Source: Chitinophaga sp. sic0106
Lineage (GTDB): Bacteria > Bacteroidota > Bacteroidia > Chitinophagales > Chitinophagaceae
Length of the DNA: 64,000 bases
NCBI RefSeq assembly: GCF_019219075.1
Contig: NZ_JAHUWJ010000004.1
Span: 408,662 to 472,661 of the forward strand
Reading direction: 5' to 3'
Notes under the pieces: model-generated
The model's input: only the letters and a program-made list of their open reading frames with translations
The model's database searches: none
What the model was told of the DNA's origin: nothing
Part shown: positions 51,270 through 60,834 of the stretch, one piece after another
Position numbering within the stretch: the stretch's first letter is position 1
Layout of the letters: each line of letters opens with the position of its first letter
Made by a program: the position numbers and the translations under genes

Positions 51270-53303
51270 TTACCAGCCTTCGTTTTGCGTGAGTAAACGG
51301 TTAAGGTTAAGTTCGTAGGTAGGCTTAGGCAGCAGCACATGGCGCTGCATCACATTTCGTACGCCCTGCAACCCGTTAGGATTTCCGGTGGCCGTCACAC
51401 CGGCACCATTGGCAGTAGCCCATACCGCAAAGTTCTGCATGTCGGCCAGGAAGTTACCCCAGCGGATCAGATCCGCTTTGCGCACCGCTTCAAAACATAG
51501 CTCCCGCATGCGCTCATCTTTGATCGCCTGTAAAAATCCTGCCTTGTCCAGGCCTGGCGTAAGGTCTGATTCCGTGCCCACTGTAATGCTCGCGGTAGCT
51601 GTTGCTGCTTTACCTGCATAGGTAAACACAGCGCCGGTTACCGTTGCAGCAGATGCCCCACTGGTATGTGTAGGAGGCGTATTGGTAGAAGTACCTGCGG
51701 TAGTCACGGTATATAAATTACCTCCATTGGTAATTTGCATGCCGGTAGTATAAGCTACCCCCGGCGTCCAGAAAGTACCTATCACCACCACCGGTGCAGC
51801 ACTGTAGTAGCTGCCTGGCGTTAACGCACCTGGTGAACTTACATAAATACCACTTACCGCATTGCTGGTAATCACCGCAGTAGCCGTTGCTCCACTGCCG
51901 CCTCCACCGGTAATAGTAACGGCCGGCGGCGTGGTGTAGCCACTGCCCGCACTCGTGATAGTAACTGATTTCACTACATTTCCGTTCATGATACCATAGC
52001 CACGTTTGCGCACCTGGTTAATATACGTATAGGCGTTACCGGGGCCATTCACAAAATTCTCCGCCTCTGCACGCATCAGCAATACATCTGAATAACGCAT
52101 CATTGGCCAGTTAATATTATAAGTACCTCCTACGCCATTGGTATTGCGGATGGATTGCGGCACATACTCTCTTCTGAACTTGCCGGCACACATCTGCCAG
52201 GGATTGGGACGGGCGGCCTTCACACGCGGACTGGTACCGCTATACAGGTAGTTGGCACAGTTCCAGTCGCGGCGTATATCCAATGATGATTTGTTAGGTG
52301 TAGCGGTGCTAGCAGGGTCTGTTTCATAGGCATCAAACAATTTTTTTGTTGCCCATACCCAGGCGGCGGAGTTGTAGGAACTTGTATCATTGGCGGTGAG
52401 CGAGGATTGTATACCTACAAAATTGCCAATGTCATTCCCGGATTTATTCACCACACCGGCAGCTGCACCCAGGGAACCCAGCTCCCAGATATTCTCTTTC
52501 ACATCATATTTATCCTGCGCAAGATTGATGAACACCTGGCGGTAATCCGGATTGAGTGCATGCAACCCGGAAGTGATCACCTTATCTGTATAGGTAATTA
52601 CATCCTGGTATTTGGCGGTATTGTTTTGCGGATAGCCTGCCCAGTACAGGTATACACGGGCCATCATGGCTTGTACTGCTGTAAGGGTCACCACATCATT
52701 AAACTTAGCCTGCGATACGGTATAGTCTTTCAGCAACGTTTCCGCCTCCTTCATATCCTTTTCTATCTGCGCATACACTTCCGCCTGTTTTACCTGCGGA
52801 ATATTCACATCACTGATAGCCGGCGTTTTTAAAACTACAGGCACATCCCCGTAGTTGCTCGTAAGGATGAAATAGAGAAAGCCACGGATAAACAGGGCCT
52901 GCCCTTTTATGATGCTACGGCGGTTTTCGTCCATCGCCGGCTTATTGATATTATCCAGCAGCGTGTTGATGTTGTTGATGCCCACATAGGCGTAGCGCCA
53001 GATGCTGGACACGTAAACCAGCGAGGCATCGTAGTTATAACGGAGCCCACGAGCATCACCGTCCGTAGTACGGTTGGACATTACCTCGTCGGTAGTGGAT
53101 ACAAAATTAAAACCCATCACCTGCGCGTACAGCTCCGGGCGCATCAGATCGCCGTAGATGCCGTTGAGCGCTTGTTGCAGCTGGGCTTCGGTATTATAGT
53201 AATTGTCGGTAGAATAAAAATCCGTGGGCTTGGTGTCCAGGAATTTTTTACAGGAGGTGAGTCCTGCTATAGCTAAGCATGCGAGGATACTAATACGTTT
53301 CAT
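51270..53303 (-). CDS. susD: SusD/RagB family outer-membrane glycan-binding lipoprotein with inserted domain
   Basis: 677 residues from ATG 53303; about 100 longer than usual. The lipobox cysteine is C18 (LTSCKKFLDTKPTDFY). TPR-like helices and SusD motifs are present (NALNGIYGDL-like start, ALFIRGFLYFILTSNYGDVPVV, MMRYSDVLLMRAEAENF, YINQVRKRGYG). Residues 441-582 are an insert rich in Gly/Thr/Ala (SAGSGYTTPPAVTITGGG, NGGNLYTVTTAGTS). SusD sequence then resumes with KDERMRELCFEAVRKADLIRWG. It forms the lid of the SusC transporter and binds the oligosaccharide. It follows SusC by 10 bases. Confidence 0.92.
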   Translation of the reverse strand: MKRISILACLAIAGLTSCKKFLDTKPTDFYSTDNYYNTEAQLQQALNGIYGDLMRPELYAQVMGFNFVSTTDEVMSNRTTDGDARGLRYNYDASLVYVSSIWRYAYVGINNINTLLDNINKPAMDENRRSIIKGQALFIRGFLYFILTSNYGDVPVVLKTPAISDVNIPQVKQAEVYAQIEKDMKEAETLLKDYTVSQAKFNDVVTLTAVQAMMARVYLYWAGYPQNNTAKYQDVITYTDKVITSGLHALNPDYRQVFINLAQDKYDVKENIWELGSLGAAAGVVNKSGNDIGNFVGIQSSLTANDTSSYNSAAWVWATKKLFDAYETDPASTATPNKSSLDIRRDWNCANYLYSGTSPRVKAARPNPWQMCAGKFRREYVPQSIRNTNGVGGTYNINWPMMRYSDVLLMRAEAENFVNGPGNAYTYINQVRKRGYGIMNGNVVKSVTITSAGSGYTTPPAVTITGGGGSGATATAVITSNAVSGIYVSSPGALTPGSYYSAAPVVVIGTFWTPGVAYTTGMQITNGGNLYTVTTAGTSTNTPPTHTSGASAATVTGAVFTYAGKAATATASITVGTESDLTPGLDKAGFLQAIKDERMRELCFEAVRKADLIRWGNFLADMQNFAVWATANGAGVTATGNPNGLQGVRNVMQRHVLLPKPTYELNLNRLLTQNEGW

Positions 53304-53313
53304 GTACATCAAT

Positions 53314-56300
53314 TTAGAAGGTGACATTTAAACCTGTTACATACGACAGTGAGTGCGGATAGGCCGCATAGTCAAAGCCCGGCGACAAGTTGTTTGGCCT
53401 TGCATTCACTTCAGGGTCCATACCGGAGTATTTGGTCCAGGTATAGATGTTTTGTGCGGAGCCGTAAATACGGAGGCTCTTGATCTTCGCACGTTTCAGC
53501 ACGGCTGCAGGCAGACTGTAACCCAATGAAACCGTTCTCAGTTTCAGGTAGGAACCATCTTCAATTACGCGGGAAGAATACGCCGCATTGCCCATACCAC
53601 CAGCACGGAACATGGTGTTGCTCGGGTTATCCGGCGTCCAGCGGTTGGCGTAGGTAGCAAACTGGTTCAGGTTAGGGTTGTTGACAATGCCTCCTTCAAA
53701 CACATAGCGGTTGGCGTTGATATTATCATTACCATAAGACCATTGCAGTAAGATGTTCAGGTCGAAGTTGCGGTAACGGAAGTCGTTACTAAACCCGCCG
53801 GTATGCTTAGGCAGGCCACTGCCGATGATCGTATAGTCCTGGTTGTTCACCTGGTTGTCACCATTGAGGTCCCTGTATTTTATATCGCCGGGGCGGATAG
53901 CGTTCCTGGCGGAGCCGTTCGTAGGCACGTCGCCTTTTAACAGGTAAGTACCATTAGGCATGAGGTCAAAATCACCGTATTGATAAACACCGTCGAACAC
54001 GAGCCCGTACATCTCTCCCAAAGGCCTGCCCACCACAGAAATATATGGGAAGAGACCGGAGTAGGTGGTATTAAAGAAGGTACCGGAACCGTAGAGTATC
54101 GACTGCTGGCCTTCTGCGAGGGACAGGATCTTATTGCGGTTAAAGCTGATGTTGAAATTACTGTTCCAGGTGAAGGCTTTCTTATCCACCACCGTAGCAC
54201 CAACAGTAATTTCCAATCCTTTATTCTCGAGCTTGCCTACGTTTTTGAAGCCTTTCGCTGATTCTATACCATGGGCATAAGGCAAGGCGGCATCCAGCAG
54301 CAGGTCCGTGGTAGTACGCTTGTATACATCCACGGTTAAGGTGAGCCTGTTTTTGAGGAAAGCCATGTCCAGTCCTATGTTGGCCTGTTCATTGGTTTCC
54401 CAGCGCAGGTTTGGATTTCCGGAAGATGTCATCACCGCGCCAATCCCCAGTGGCCCGTTACCCATCGAGTACCAGTATTGGTTATTGGTAAGGGAGAGCT
54501 GCGGCAGGTAGCTGAAATCGCCCACACGGTTGTTACCCGAAGCACCGTAGCCCAACCTGATTTTACCATCTGAAATAAAGCTGGCTGATTTCATGAACTC
54601 CTCTGCACTGAAGCGCCAGGCGGCAGATGCGGATGGGAAGTAACCCCATTTATTGCCTGCGGCAAACTTGGAAGAGCCATCAGCGCGGATAGAGGTGCTG
54701 AAAAGATACCTGGACGCATAATCGTAGTTAGCACGCAGCGCGCCGGAAGCCATGGTCCAGCGGGAACTCAGCGATATCAAAGAGGTATTGGCCGGAGATG
54801 CCAGGTCCAGGGCGTCCATGCCGAGATCTTCGTTGGGCACCTGATTGGCAGAAAACTTACGCTGGGATGTTTTGTTACCTTGCGCTTCCACCACTGCCAG
54901 CACAGTAAGATTATGTTGCTTATTGAATGTTTTGCGGTAGGTCAGTGAGTTCTGGGAGTTCCAAACGGAGGTAGGCCGGAACTCAATGCTGCCGTTCACA
55001 CCGTTGGAGTTCCATTTACTGCCCGACTGCGTGAGGGAGTTATTAAAAATATCCAGTTCCGAAGTAACGCTGTTGATCCCCCCGGCTACACGCAGACTCA
55101 GGTCCTTTGTGATGGCGTACTGCACATAGGCATTCGCCATCAGGTTGCCGACCTTGTTCATGGTGTACTGGTTCTGGATGTTTTGCAGCGGGTTTACGCG
55201 ATAGTCCTGGTTGTTGGCCAGTTCATTACCCGGATCATAAAAGTCGTCGATCAGGTTGGCTGCACTGTCGCGCCCCTTGATACTGGTGGTTGGGCGGAAG
55301 CCCCACACGGAATACAGGGTAGTTGCCGATGCATAAAAGTTGGTAGCGGATACCGGAATACCAAAGGCTTCGCTATAGGCATAGTTAGCGTTGATACCCA
55401 CTTTCAGTTTATCGTTCACGGTTTGATCCAGTGAAAACCGACCCTGGTAGCGTTTAAACCCGCTGTTGATGATGATCCCTTTCTGGTTATTGAAGTTGCC
55501 GGAGAGGGAATATTTCGTTTTGTCATTACCGCCACGTACGGCAATATCATGGTTGGTATTTTGTCCTACGCGGTAAATATAGTCCTGCATATCTACCGAC
55601 TCACGGTTACGGTATTCTTCCAGCTTTACTCCTCCTGCCAGATACACGGAATCGTAAATACCGGGATTAACTTCTCCCACATATTTCACAAAATCGTAGG
55701 CGCCCATCAGCGGAATTTTGTTGGGGATCTGTTGCCAGCCATAGTAGCCATTATAGCTCACCTGCGGCACTCCTGTTTTCCCTTTTTTGGTGGTAATGAG
55801 GATAACCCCATTGGAACCACGGGCGCCATAAATGGCGGTGGCAGAAGCATCTTTCAGGATATCGATGGATTCGATATCCGCCGGACTGATGGCATTGGCG
55901 TTAGAGCTTTCTGTAGGAAAACCATCGATCACGTAGAGCGGTGAGTTGTCCTGCGTGATGGAGCCGGCACCGCGGATCACGATGTTGGCGATGGAACCTG
56001 GCTGCCCGTCGTTACTGGCAACAGCTACACCTGCTACACGACCTGCCAGCGCCTCGTCAAACGATTTCACCGGGGCCTTTTCAAATTCTTTCATATTTAC
56101 GCTACCTACCGCACCGGTAAGGTCCTTGCGTTTTTGAGTGGCGTAACCTACTACCACCACATCATTGAGCGTGCCTGCCTGGTCGGCCATGCGGATGTTA
56201 TACTCCATCCGCGCATCCACGGGCTGCTCCATCTTCGTAAAACCGATATAAGTAAATACAAGCGTATTACCTGGTTTGGCGGTAATGGTAAAACGACCGT

Positions 56301-56520
56301 TTACATCGGTAGTGGCGCCCGCTTTTTCATTTTTTACCATTACGGTTACGCCTACGAGTGGTGTTCCGTCTTTGTCTTTCACTACGCCGGAAACTTTTTT
56401 CTGCTGTTGTGCAATTAGGATAAATGGAGATAAAATGAACCACATGACTAATGGTAGTAAATAAATCCCCGGGAAGCGGCACCTGCTTCCCCCACAGGCT
56501 GATCGGAATGTTTTAGTCAT
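53314..56520 (-). CDS. susC: SusC/RagA-type TonB-dependent oligosaccharide transporter
   Basis: 1068 residues from ATG 56520. Signal peptide (about 1-37), carboxypeptidase-D-like regulatory domain (VSGVVKDKDGTPLVGVTVMV, about 40-115), plug domain with SITQDNSPLYVIDGFPTE and ATAIYGARGSNGVILITTKKGKTG, then the 22-strand barrel. It ends with an aromatic-rich SYVTGLNVTF. It imports glycan fragments across the outer membrane with energy from TonB. First gene of the minus-strand PUL operon; a one-mismatch -7 element (CATATTTG) lies at 56557-56564. Confidence 0.95.
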   Translation of the reverse strand: MTKTFRSACGGSRCRFPGIYLLPLVMWFILSPFILIAQQQKKVSGVVKDKDGTPLVGVTVMVKNEKAGATTDVNGRFTITAKPGNTLVFTYIGFTKMEQPVDARMEYNIRMADQAGTLNDVVVVGYATQKRKDLTGAVGSVNMKEFEKAPVKSFDEALAGRVAGVAVASNDGQPGSIANIVIRGAGSITQDNSPLYVIDGFPTESSNANAISPADIESIDILKDASATAIYGARGSNGVILITTKKGKTGVPQVSYNGYYGWQQIPNKIPLMGAYDFVKYVGEVNPGIYDSVYLAGGVKLEEYRNRESVDMQDYIYRVGQNTNHDIAVRGGNDKTKYSLSGNFNNQKGIIINSGFKRYQGRFSLDQTVNDKLKVGINANYAYSEAFGIPVSATNFYASATTLYSVWGFRPTTSIKGRDSAANLIDDFYDPGNELANNQDYRVNPLQNIQNQYTMNKVGNLMANAYVQYAITKDLSLRVAGGINSVTSELDIFNNSLTQSGSKWNSNGVNGSIEFRPTSVWNSQNSLTYRKTFNKQHNLTVLAVVEAQGNKTSQRKFSANQVPNEDLGMDALDLASPANTSLISLSSRWTMASGALRANYDYASRYLFSTSIRADGSSKFAAGNKWGYFPSASAAWRFSAEEFMKSASFISDGKIRLGYGASGNNRVGDFSYLPQLSLTNNQYWYSMGNGPLGIGAVMTSSGNPNLRWETNEQANIGLDMAFLKNRLTLTVDVYKRTTTDLLLDAALPYAHGIESAKGFKNVGKLENKGLEITVGATVVDKKAFTWNSNFNISFNRNKILSLAEGQQSILYGSGTFFNTTYSGLFPYISVVGRPLGEMYGLVFDGVYQYGDFDLMPNGTYLLKGDVPTNGSARNAIRPGDIKYRDLNGDNQVNNQDYTIIGSGLPKHTGGFSNDFRYRNFDLNILLQWSYGNDNINANRYVFEGGIVNNPNLNQFATYANRWTPDNPSNTMFRAGGMGNAAYSSRVIEDGSYLKLRTVSLGYSLPAAVLKRAKIKSLRIYGSAQNIYTWTKYSGMDPEVNARPNNLSPGFDYAAYPHSLSYVTGLNVTF

Positions 56521-56657
56521 AAACGTTGGAATTAGTTGGAAATCCTGGTTGATACACAAATATGTGATAACCAGTCCGTACCGGGGGGAGAATATTATAA
56601 ATTTATGGGGGGAATTTTATAAATTATTTCATAAGATCTTGAAAATCTATTATTTAC

Positions 56658-56729
56658 ATTCTTCTATTCAGACCACCTGCGGCGGTCTGAATAGAAGAAT
56701 AAGCAGGGACCGAAGGTCCCGGCTTATTC
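56658..56729. other. two overlapping strong hairpins in the divergent PUL intergenic region
   Basis: Hairpin 1 pairs 56658-56674 with 56684-56700 (17 perfect pairs). Hairpin 2 pairs 56697-56704 and 56706-56711 with 56722-56729 and 56715-56720 (one mismatch, GAA loop). They share bases 56697-56700, so they are mutually exclusive. They lie just upstream of the regulator promoter. Confidence 0.6.
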
Positions 56730-56745
56730 GGAAAAATAAAAAACA

Positions 56746-56753
56746 TACTTTTG
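56746..56753 (+). promoter_or_regulatory. TAnnTTTG -7 element for the hybrid regulator gene
   Basis: TACTTTTG lies 23 bases before the ATG at 56777. A good -33 TTTG is not visible at the normal spacing. Confidence 0.5.
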
Positions 56754-56776
56754 AACGATACAATTCCAATAGTTGA

Positions 56777-59700
56777 ATGAAACTGAGATGCCTCCTGCTG
56801 ATATGCCTGCTATTCCCTACCGTGTACACCAAAAGTTATGGACAGGACATTACCTTCAATCACCTCACCGTTGCAGACGGATTATCGCATAACGCGGTTT
56901 TATCCATCGCGCAGGACCACCAGGGGTTCATCTGGTTCGGCACCCATTATGGCCTGAACCGCTATGATGGTCACCGGTTTAAAATATATCATCAGCAGGC
57001 GGACGACAGTACTTCACTTCCGGGTAATCAGATCATGAGTTTGTACCGCGACCGCCACCAGGTGTTGTGGATCGGTACTACATCCGGGCTGGCGAAGTAT
57101 GATCCGGTGCACGACCGGTTTACCCGCATCGTACTGGATTCAGGAGTCAATACCAATATCAATTGTATTTATGAAGACAGTAAAGGCCGCCATTGGTTCG
57201 GCGCCAATAACGGGCTGTATGTGATCGAAGGGAATAAAAAGCGGTTCATTGCCCCTCCGGACATTGCAGGGTACGTGGTGCGTTGTGTGTACGAGGATAA
57301 AACCGGGAATATCTGGATCGGGACCAATACTGGTCTCTCTAAAATAAATGGTAGCCACTATGAAAATTTCCGGAGAGAGGATGGCCAGGCCAATGGACTT
57401 TCCATGAACTTTATCACCGCTATAACAGCGGATGCGCAGGGCCGCCTGTGGCTGGGTACTCAAACCGGCGGTGTGAATATTTACGATCCGGTTACCGGCC
57501 GCTTTACTTTATTATCTCACCCTGCTATTATTAATAATATAATACGCCGGGTGGTACCCGACCAGCTAGGGAATATGTGGATAGGCACCCAGGAAGGCCT
57601 TACCATTATTGATCCGGCAACCATGCAGGCCCGCCATTACCGGCAGGATGCACATAACCCCAATGGGTATAGCCTTAGCCAGAACTCACTCCATAGCATA
57701 TACGCTGATAACAGCGGGGCCATGTGGCTGGGGACTTACTTTGGCGGCGTAAATATGGTGCACGCCTACGGGTCCTCTTTCACTAACTGGTCGTTACATG
57801 CACCCCTGAATGGCATCAGTAATAATGTGATCAGCAGCATCCGCGAAGATGCCAACCACAATTACTGGATAGGTACCGAAGGAGGTGGCCTGAACTTTTT
57901 CAATCGTGCCGCCGGCACTTTTACCACCTATAAAAATGATCCGGATGATCCCGGGAGCCTCGGTTCAAACCTGGTAAAAGTAGTGTATGAAGATAAGGAT
58001 CACCAGATATGGACAGCCACACATGGCGGAGGGCTCAACCTGTTGCAACACGGGCGTTTCAAAAGATTCTTCTATAATGCCAAAGACCCCGGCACATTTT
58101 CCAGGGAAGTTACTGCCCTGTTGGAAGATAGTAAAGGCCGCTTCTGGATAGGCGCTAATAACCAGCTTCAAGTGTTCCACCGCCATGGGAGCGAATTGGT
58201 AAAACAGGCAGATTCGGCTATCACCGGCCCTGCTGGCAAACAATCGATCCGCTACCTGTTTGAAGATTCCAAACACCGCATACTCATTGGCACCATCAGT
58301 TACCTGTATGTACTCGAGGGCGACTCTATGCGGCTGCTGCATAATGGCTATGTGAATTCCATACAGGAAGACCACCAGCAGCAGATTTGGGTAAGCATGT
58401 ATTTTGGCGGACTGATAAAATATTCACCCGATCTGAAACAGAAAGTGCAATACCGGGTGAAAGACGGATTACCGAATGATAACGTCATTGGCTTGTTGGA
58501 AGATGAGCAGCACGCGCTCTGGATCAGTACCTATAATGGACTGGTACGGTTTGATCCTGCGCGCAATACCTTTCAGACCTTCACCACCAGCGATGGCCTG
58601 GCAGGTAATGCATTTAACTATAATTCTTTTTTAAAGGACAGTCGCGGCGAATTTTTATTTGGCGGCTACAACGGCATCACCAGCTTTTTCCCCGGCCGTG
58701 TGGTAACTAACACCATCGCATCACCGATGCGGTTTACCGGCTTGCGTTTATTCAATAATCCGGTGACCATCGGGGAGGAAAATAACTTACTACAGGAGGA
58801 CATCACCTATACACGCAGCTTGGCCTTTAAGCATAACCAGGAAGTATTTACCCTGGAATTTGCTTTGCTCAATTATGTCAAAAGCAATAAAAACAGGTAT
58901 GCGTATAAGTTAGAAGGGGCCGACCGCGACTGGATAGAAACCAATACCCCTGCTGTTACCTATACCAATTTATCCGCAGGACACTATGTGTTCCGGGTGA
59001 AGGGCGCCAATAATGATGGCGTATGGAGCAAGGCTGAACAGATGGAAATTACCATCCTCCCTCCTTTCTGGCGTACCTGGTGGGCCTACACCTTATATAT
59101 AATAGCGGTGGTACTGTTATTCTTTTTTGTAACCAGGTTCTTTTTCCTGTGGGCATTATTACGGAAAGAAGAAGAATTGCACCAGGTAAAACTCAATTTT
59201 TTCACGCATGTGTCCCATGAGATACGCACACACCTCACGCTGCTGCTGGTACCGGTGGAACGGATGATGGATGGCCTCAAAAAAGACGATCCTATGCAGG
59301 GTACGCTGGGGCAGCTGCGCAATAATGCGGACCGTTTACTGAAGCTCGTGAATGAGCTGATGGATTTCCGGAAGGCAGAAACCAATCACTTACGGTTACA
59401 TATACACGAACAAGACCTGATCCCTTTCCTGGAGCAGATTTACAGCGGCTTCCGGGAGTTGTCACTGGACCGTAATATCAGCATGGAATTACGCCACGAT
59501 GCTGACCAGGTTTGGCTTTATTTTGATCCGGAACAACTGGAGAAAGTATTTTTCAACCTGCTCACCAATGCCTTCAAATTCACGCCCAACGGCGGTCGCA
59601 TACAGCTGCATGTATCTATGCACAAGCAAAACTGCATTATAACGGTAACGGATAATGGAAGAGGTATTGCGCCGGAGTATGTGGACAAGCTGTTTACCAA

Positions 59701-60757
59701 TTTCTTCCAGGTGCAGGACCATGGCTTGCAAAACACTGGGTATGGTATAGGTCTGGCCTTATCTAAAAATATTGTGGAGCAACATAAAGGTACACTCACC
59801 GTGCAAAGCGCTCCTTCGACCACTGACCATGAAGGCTGTACTGTATTTACCGTTACCCTGCCACTGGGCAGCAGGCATTTTGAAGGCAGCATACATACCG
59901 TTGGCCAGGCGCCACATATACCCAAACCAGCTACTAAAGCTGTGCTACCTGCGGAGGATCACAGCGGGAAAGTTAATGTAGTACCACAGCCGTTTACCAT
60001 TCACATTGTGGAGGACAACCCTGAGCTGCGGGCGCTGATCAGCCAAACCTTCCAGGGACAATACACGGTTATGGAAAATGAAAATGGCGTGGAGGGGTTA
60101 GCTACTGCCACCACGCAGATCCCGGATCTGATCATCAGCGATGTGATGATGCCCGAGATGGACGGACTCGCCTTTTGCCAGGCCATTAAAACAGATGAGC
60201 GCACCAGTCATATTCCGGTGATCCTGCTGACGGCCAAGAGTTCGCAGGCTGATCAGGTGAGCGGCCTGGAAACCGGCGCAGACCTATATCTCACTAAACC
60301 ATTCAGTACCAAAGTGCTGGCGCTGAATGTACGCAACCTGCTTACTTCCCGTGAAAAAATGCGCGAACGGTACAGCCACCAGCTGCATGCCATTACGCCG
60401 GTGCCTCCGGAACCGCTGCCTACCAGGGTAGACAATGCCTTTCTGGAAAAAGTGATCGCCCTCATTGAGGAGCATATGGAGGACCAGGAGTTTGGGGTGG
60501 ACATGCTGGCCCGGAAAGTGGCGATGAGCCAACCCGTGTTGTACAAAAAGCTGAAGGCGGTAACCGATATGTCCGTCAATGATTTCATCAAATCCCTCCG
60601 CCTGAAAAAAGCCGCCGCTCTGATACGTACCCGCGAACATACCGTGTACCAGGTGTCGTATATGGTAGGTTATAATGATCCGAAATATTTCAGCAGGGAG
60701 TTCAAAAAACAGTTCGGAAAAACACCTTCGGAGTACGCAGGAGCAGCTGAATTGTGA
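56777..60757 (+). CDS. hybrid two-component system regulator (HTCS) of the PUL
   Basis: 1326 residues. Signal peptide (1-22); two seven-bladed Reg_prop beta-propellers (about 25-690; repeated IWFGT, WIGTNTGL, RLWLGTQTGG units); Y_Y_Y domain (about 695-760); transmembrane helix (about 765-795); HisKA with H814 in SHEIRTHLTL; HATPase (about 905-1035; NAFKFTPNGG, DNGRGIAPE); receiver domain with D1122 (SDVMMPEMDG) and KPF; C-terminal AraC-type DNA-binding domain (about 1225-1322). The usual RTPLTL of the H box is RTHLTL here. It senses an oligosaccharide in the periplasm and activates the PUL. Divergent from susC. Confidence 0.95.
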   Translation: MKLRCLLLICLLFPTVYTKSYGQDITFNHLTVADGLSHNAVLSIAQDHQGFIWFGTHYGLNRYDGHRFKIYHQQADDSTSLPGNQIMSLYRDRHQVLWIGTTSGLAKYDPVHDRFTRIVLDSGVNTNINCIYEDSKGRHWFGANNGLYVIEGNKKRFIAPPDIAGYVVRCVYEDKTGNIWIGTNTGLSKINGSHYENFRREDGQANGLSMNFITAITADAQGRLWLGTQTGGVNIYDPVTGRFTLLSHPAIINNIIRRVVPDQLGNMWIGTQEGLTIIDPATMQARHYRQDAHNPNGYSLSQNSLHSIYADNSGAMWLGTYFGGVNMVHAYGSSFTNWSLHAPLNGISNNVISSIREDANHNYWIGTEGGGLNFFNRAAGTFTTYKNDPDDPGSLGSNLVKVVYEDKDHQIWTATHGGGLNLLQHGRFKRFFYNAKDPGTFSREVTALLEDSKGRFWIGANNQLQVFHRHGSELVKQADSAITGPAGKQSIRYLFEDSKHRILIGTISYLYVLEGDSMRLLHNGYVNSIQEDHQQQIWVSMYFGGLIKYSPDLKQKVQYRVKDGLPNDNVIGLLEDEQHALWISTYNGLVRFDPARNTFQTFTTSDGLAGNAFNYNSFLKDSRGEFLFGGYNGITSFFPGRVVTNTIASPMRFTGLRLFNNPVTIGEENNLLQEDITYTRSLAFKHNQEVFTLEFALLNYVKSNKNRYAYKLEGADRDWIETNTPAVTYTNLSAGHYVFRVKGANNDGVWSKAEQMEITILPPFWRTWWAYTLYIIAVVLLFFFVTRFFFLWALLRKEEELHQVKLNFFTHVSHEIRTHLTLLLVPVERMMDGLKKDDPMQGTLGQLRNNADRLLKLVNELMDFRKAETNHLRLHIHEQDLIPFLEQIYSGFRELSLDRNISMELRHDADQVWLYFDPEQLEKVFFNLLTNAFKFTPNGGRIQLHVSMHKQNCIITVTDNGRGIAPEYVDKLFTNFFQVQDHGLQNTGYGIGLALSKNIVEQHKGTLTVQSAPSTTDHEGCTVFTVTLPLGSRHFEGSIHTVGQAPHIPKPATKAVLPAEDHSGKVNVVPQPFTIHIVEDNPELRALISQTFQGQYTVMENENGVEGLATATTQIPDLIISDVMMPEMDGLAFCQAIKTDERTSHIPVILLTAKSSQADQVSGLETGADLYLTKPFSTKVLALNVRNLLTSREKMRERYSHQLHAITPVPPEPLPTRVDNAFLEKVIALIEEHMEDQEFGVDMLARKVAMSQPVLYKKLKAVTDMSVNDFIKSLRLKKAAALIRTREHTVYQVSYMVGYNDPKYFSREFKKQFGKTPSEYAGAAEL

Positions 60758-60787
60758 AAATTCACCCTATTCATTTAGAATATCCAC

Positions 60788-60818
60788 CCGTATGAAACAT
60801 ACGGCTGTAGTAGATTTG
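60788..60818 (+). promoter_or_regulatory. palindrome plus -7 element upstream of the PL8 gene
   Basis: CCGTATG-AAA-CATACGG (60788-60804) is a perfect 7-base inverted repeat. TAGATTTG at 60811-60818 fits TAnnTTTG, 17 bases before the ATG. The palindrome takes the place of the -33 region, so it may be an activator site; a short hairpin ending the regulator message is the alternative. Confidence 0.5.
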
Positions 60819-60834
60819 TTACAAACCCACAGTT

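Noticed and set aside
56557..56564. susC promoter
   Set aside because: CATATTTG has one mismatch to TAnnTTTG and no -33 element, so it is mentioned only in the susC entry.
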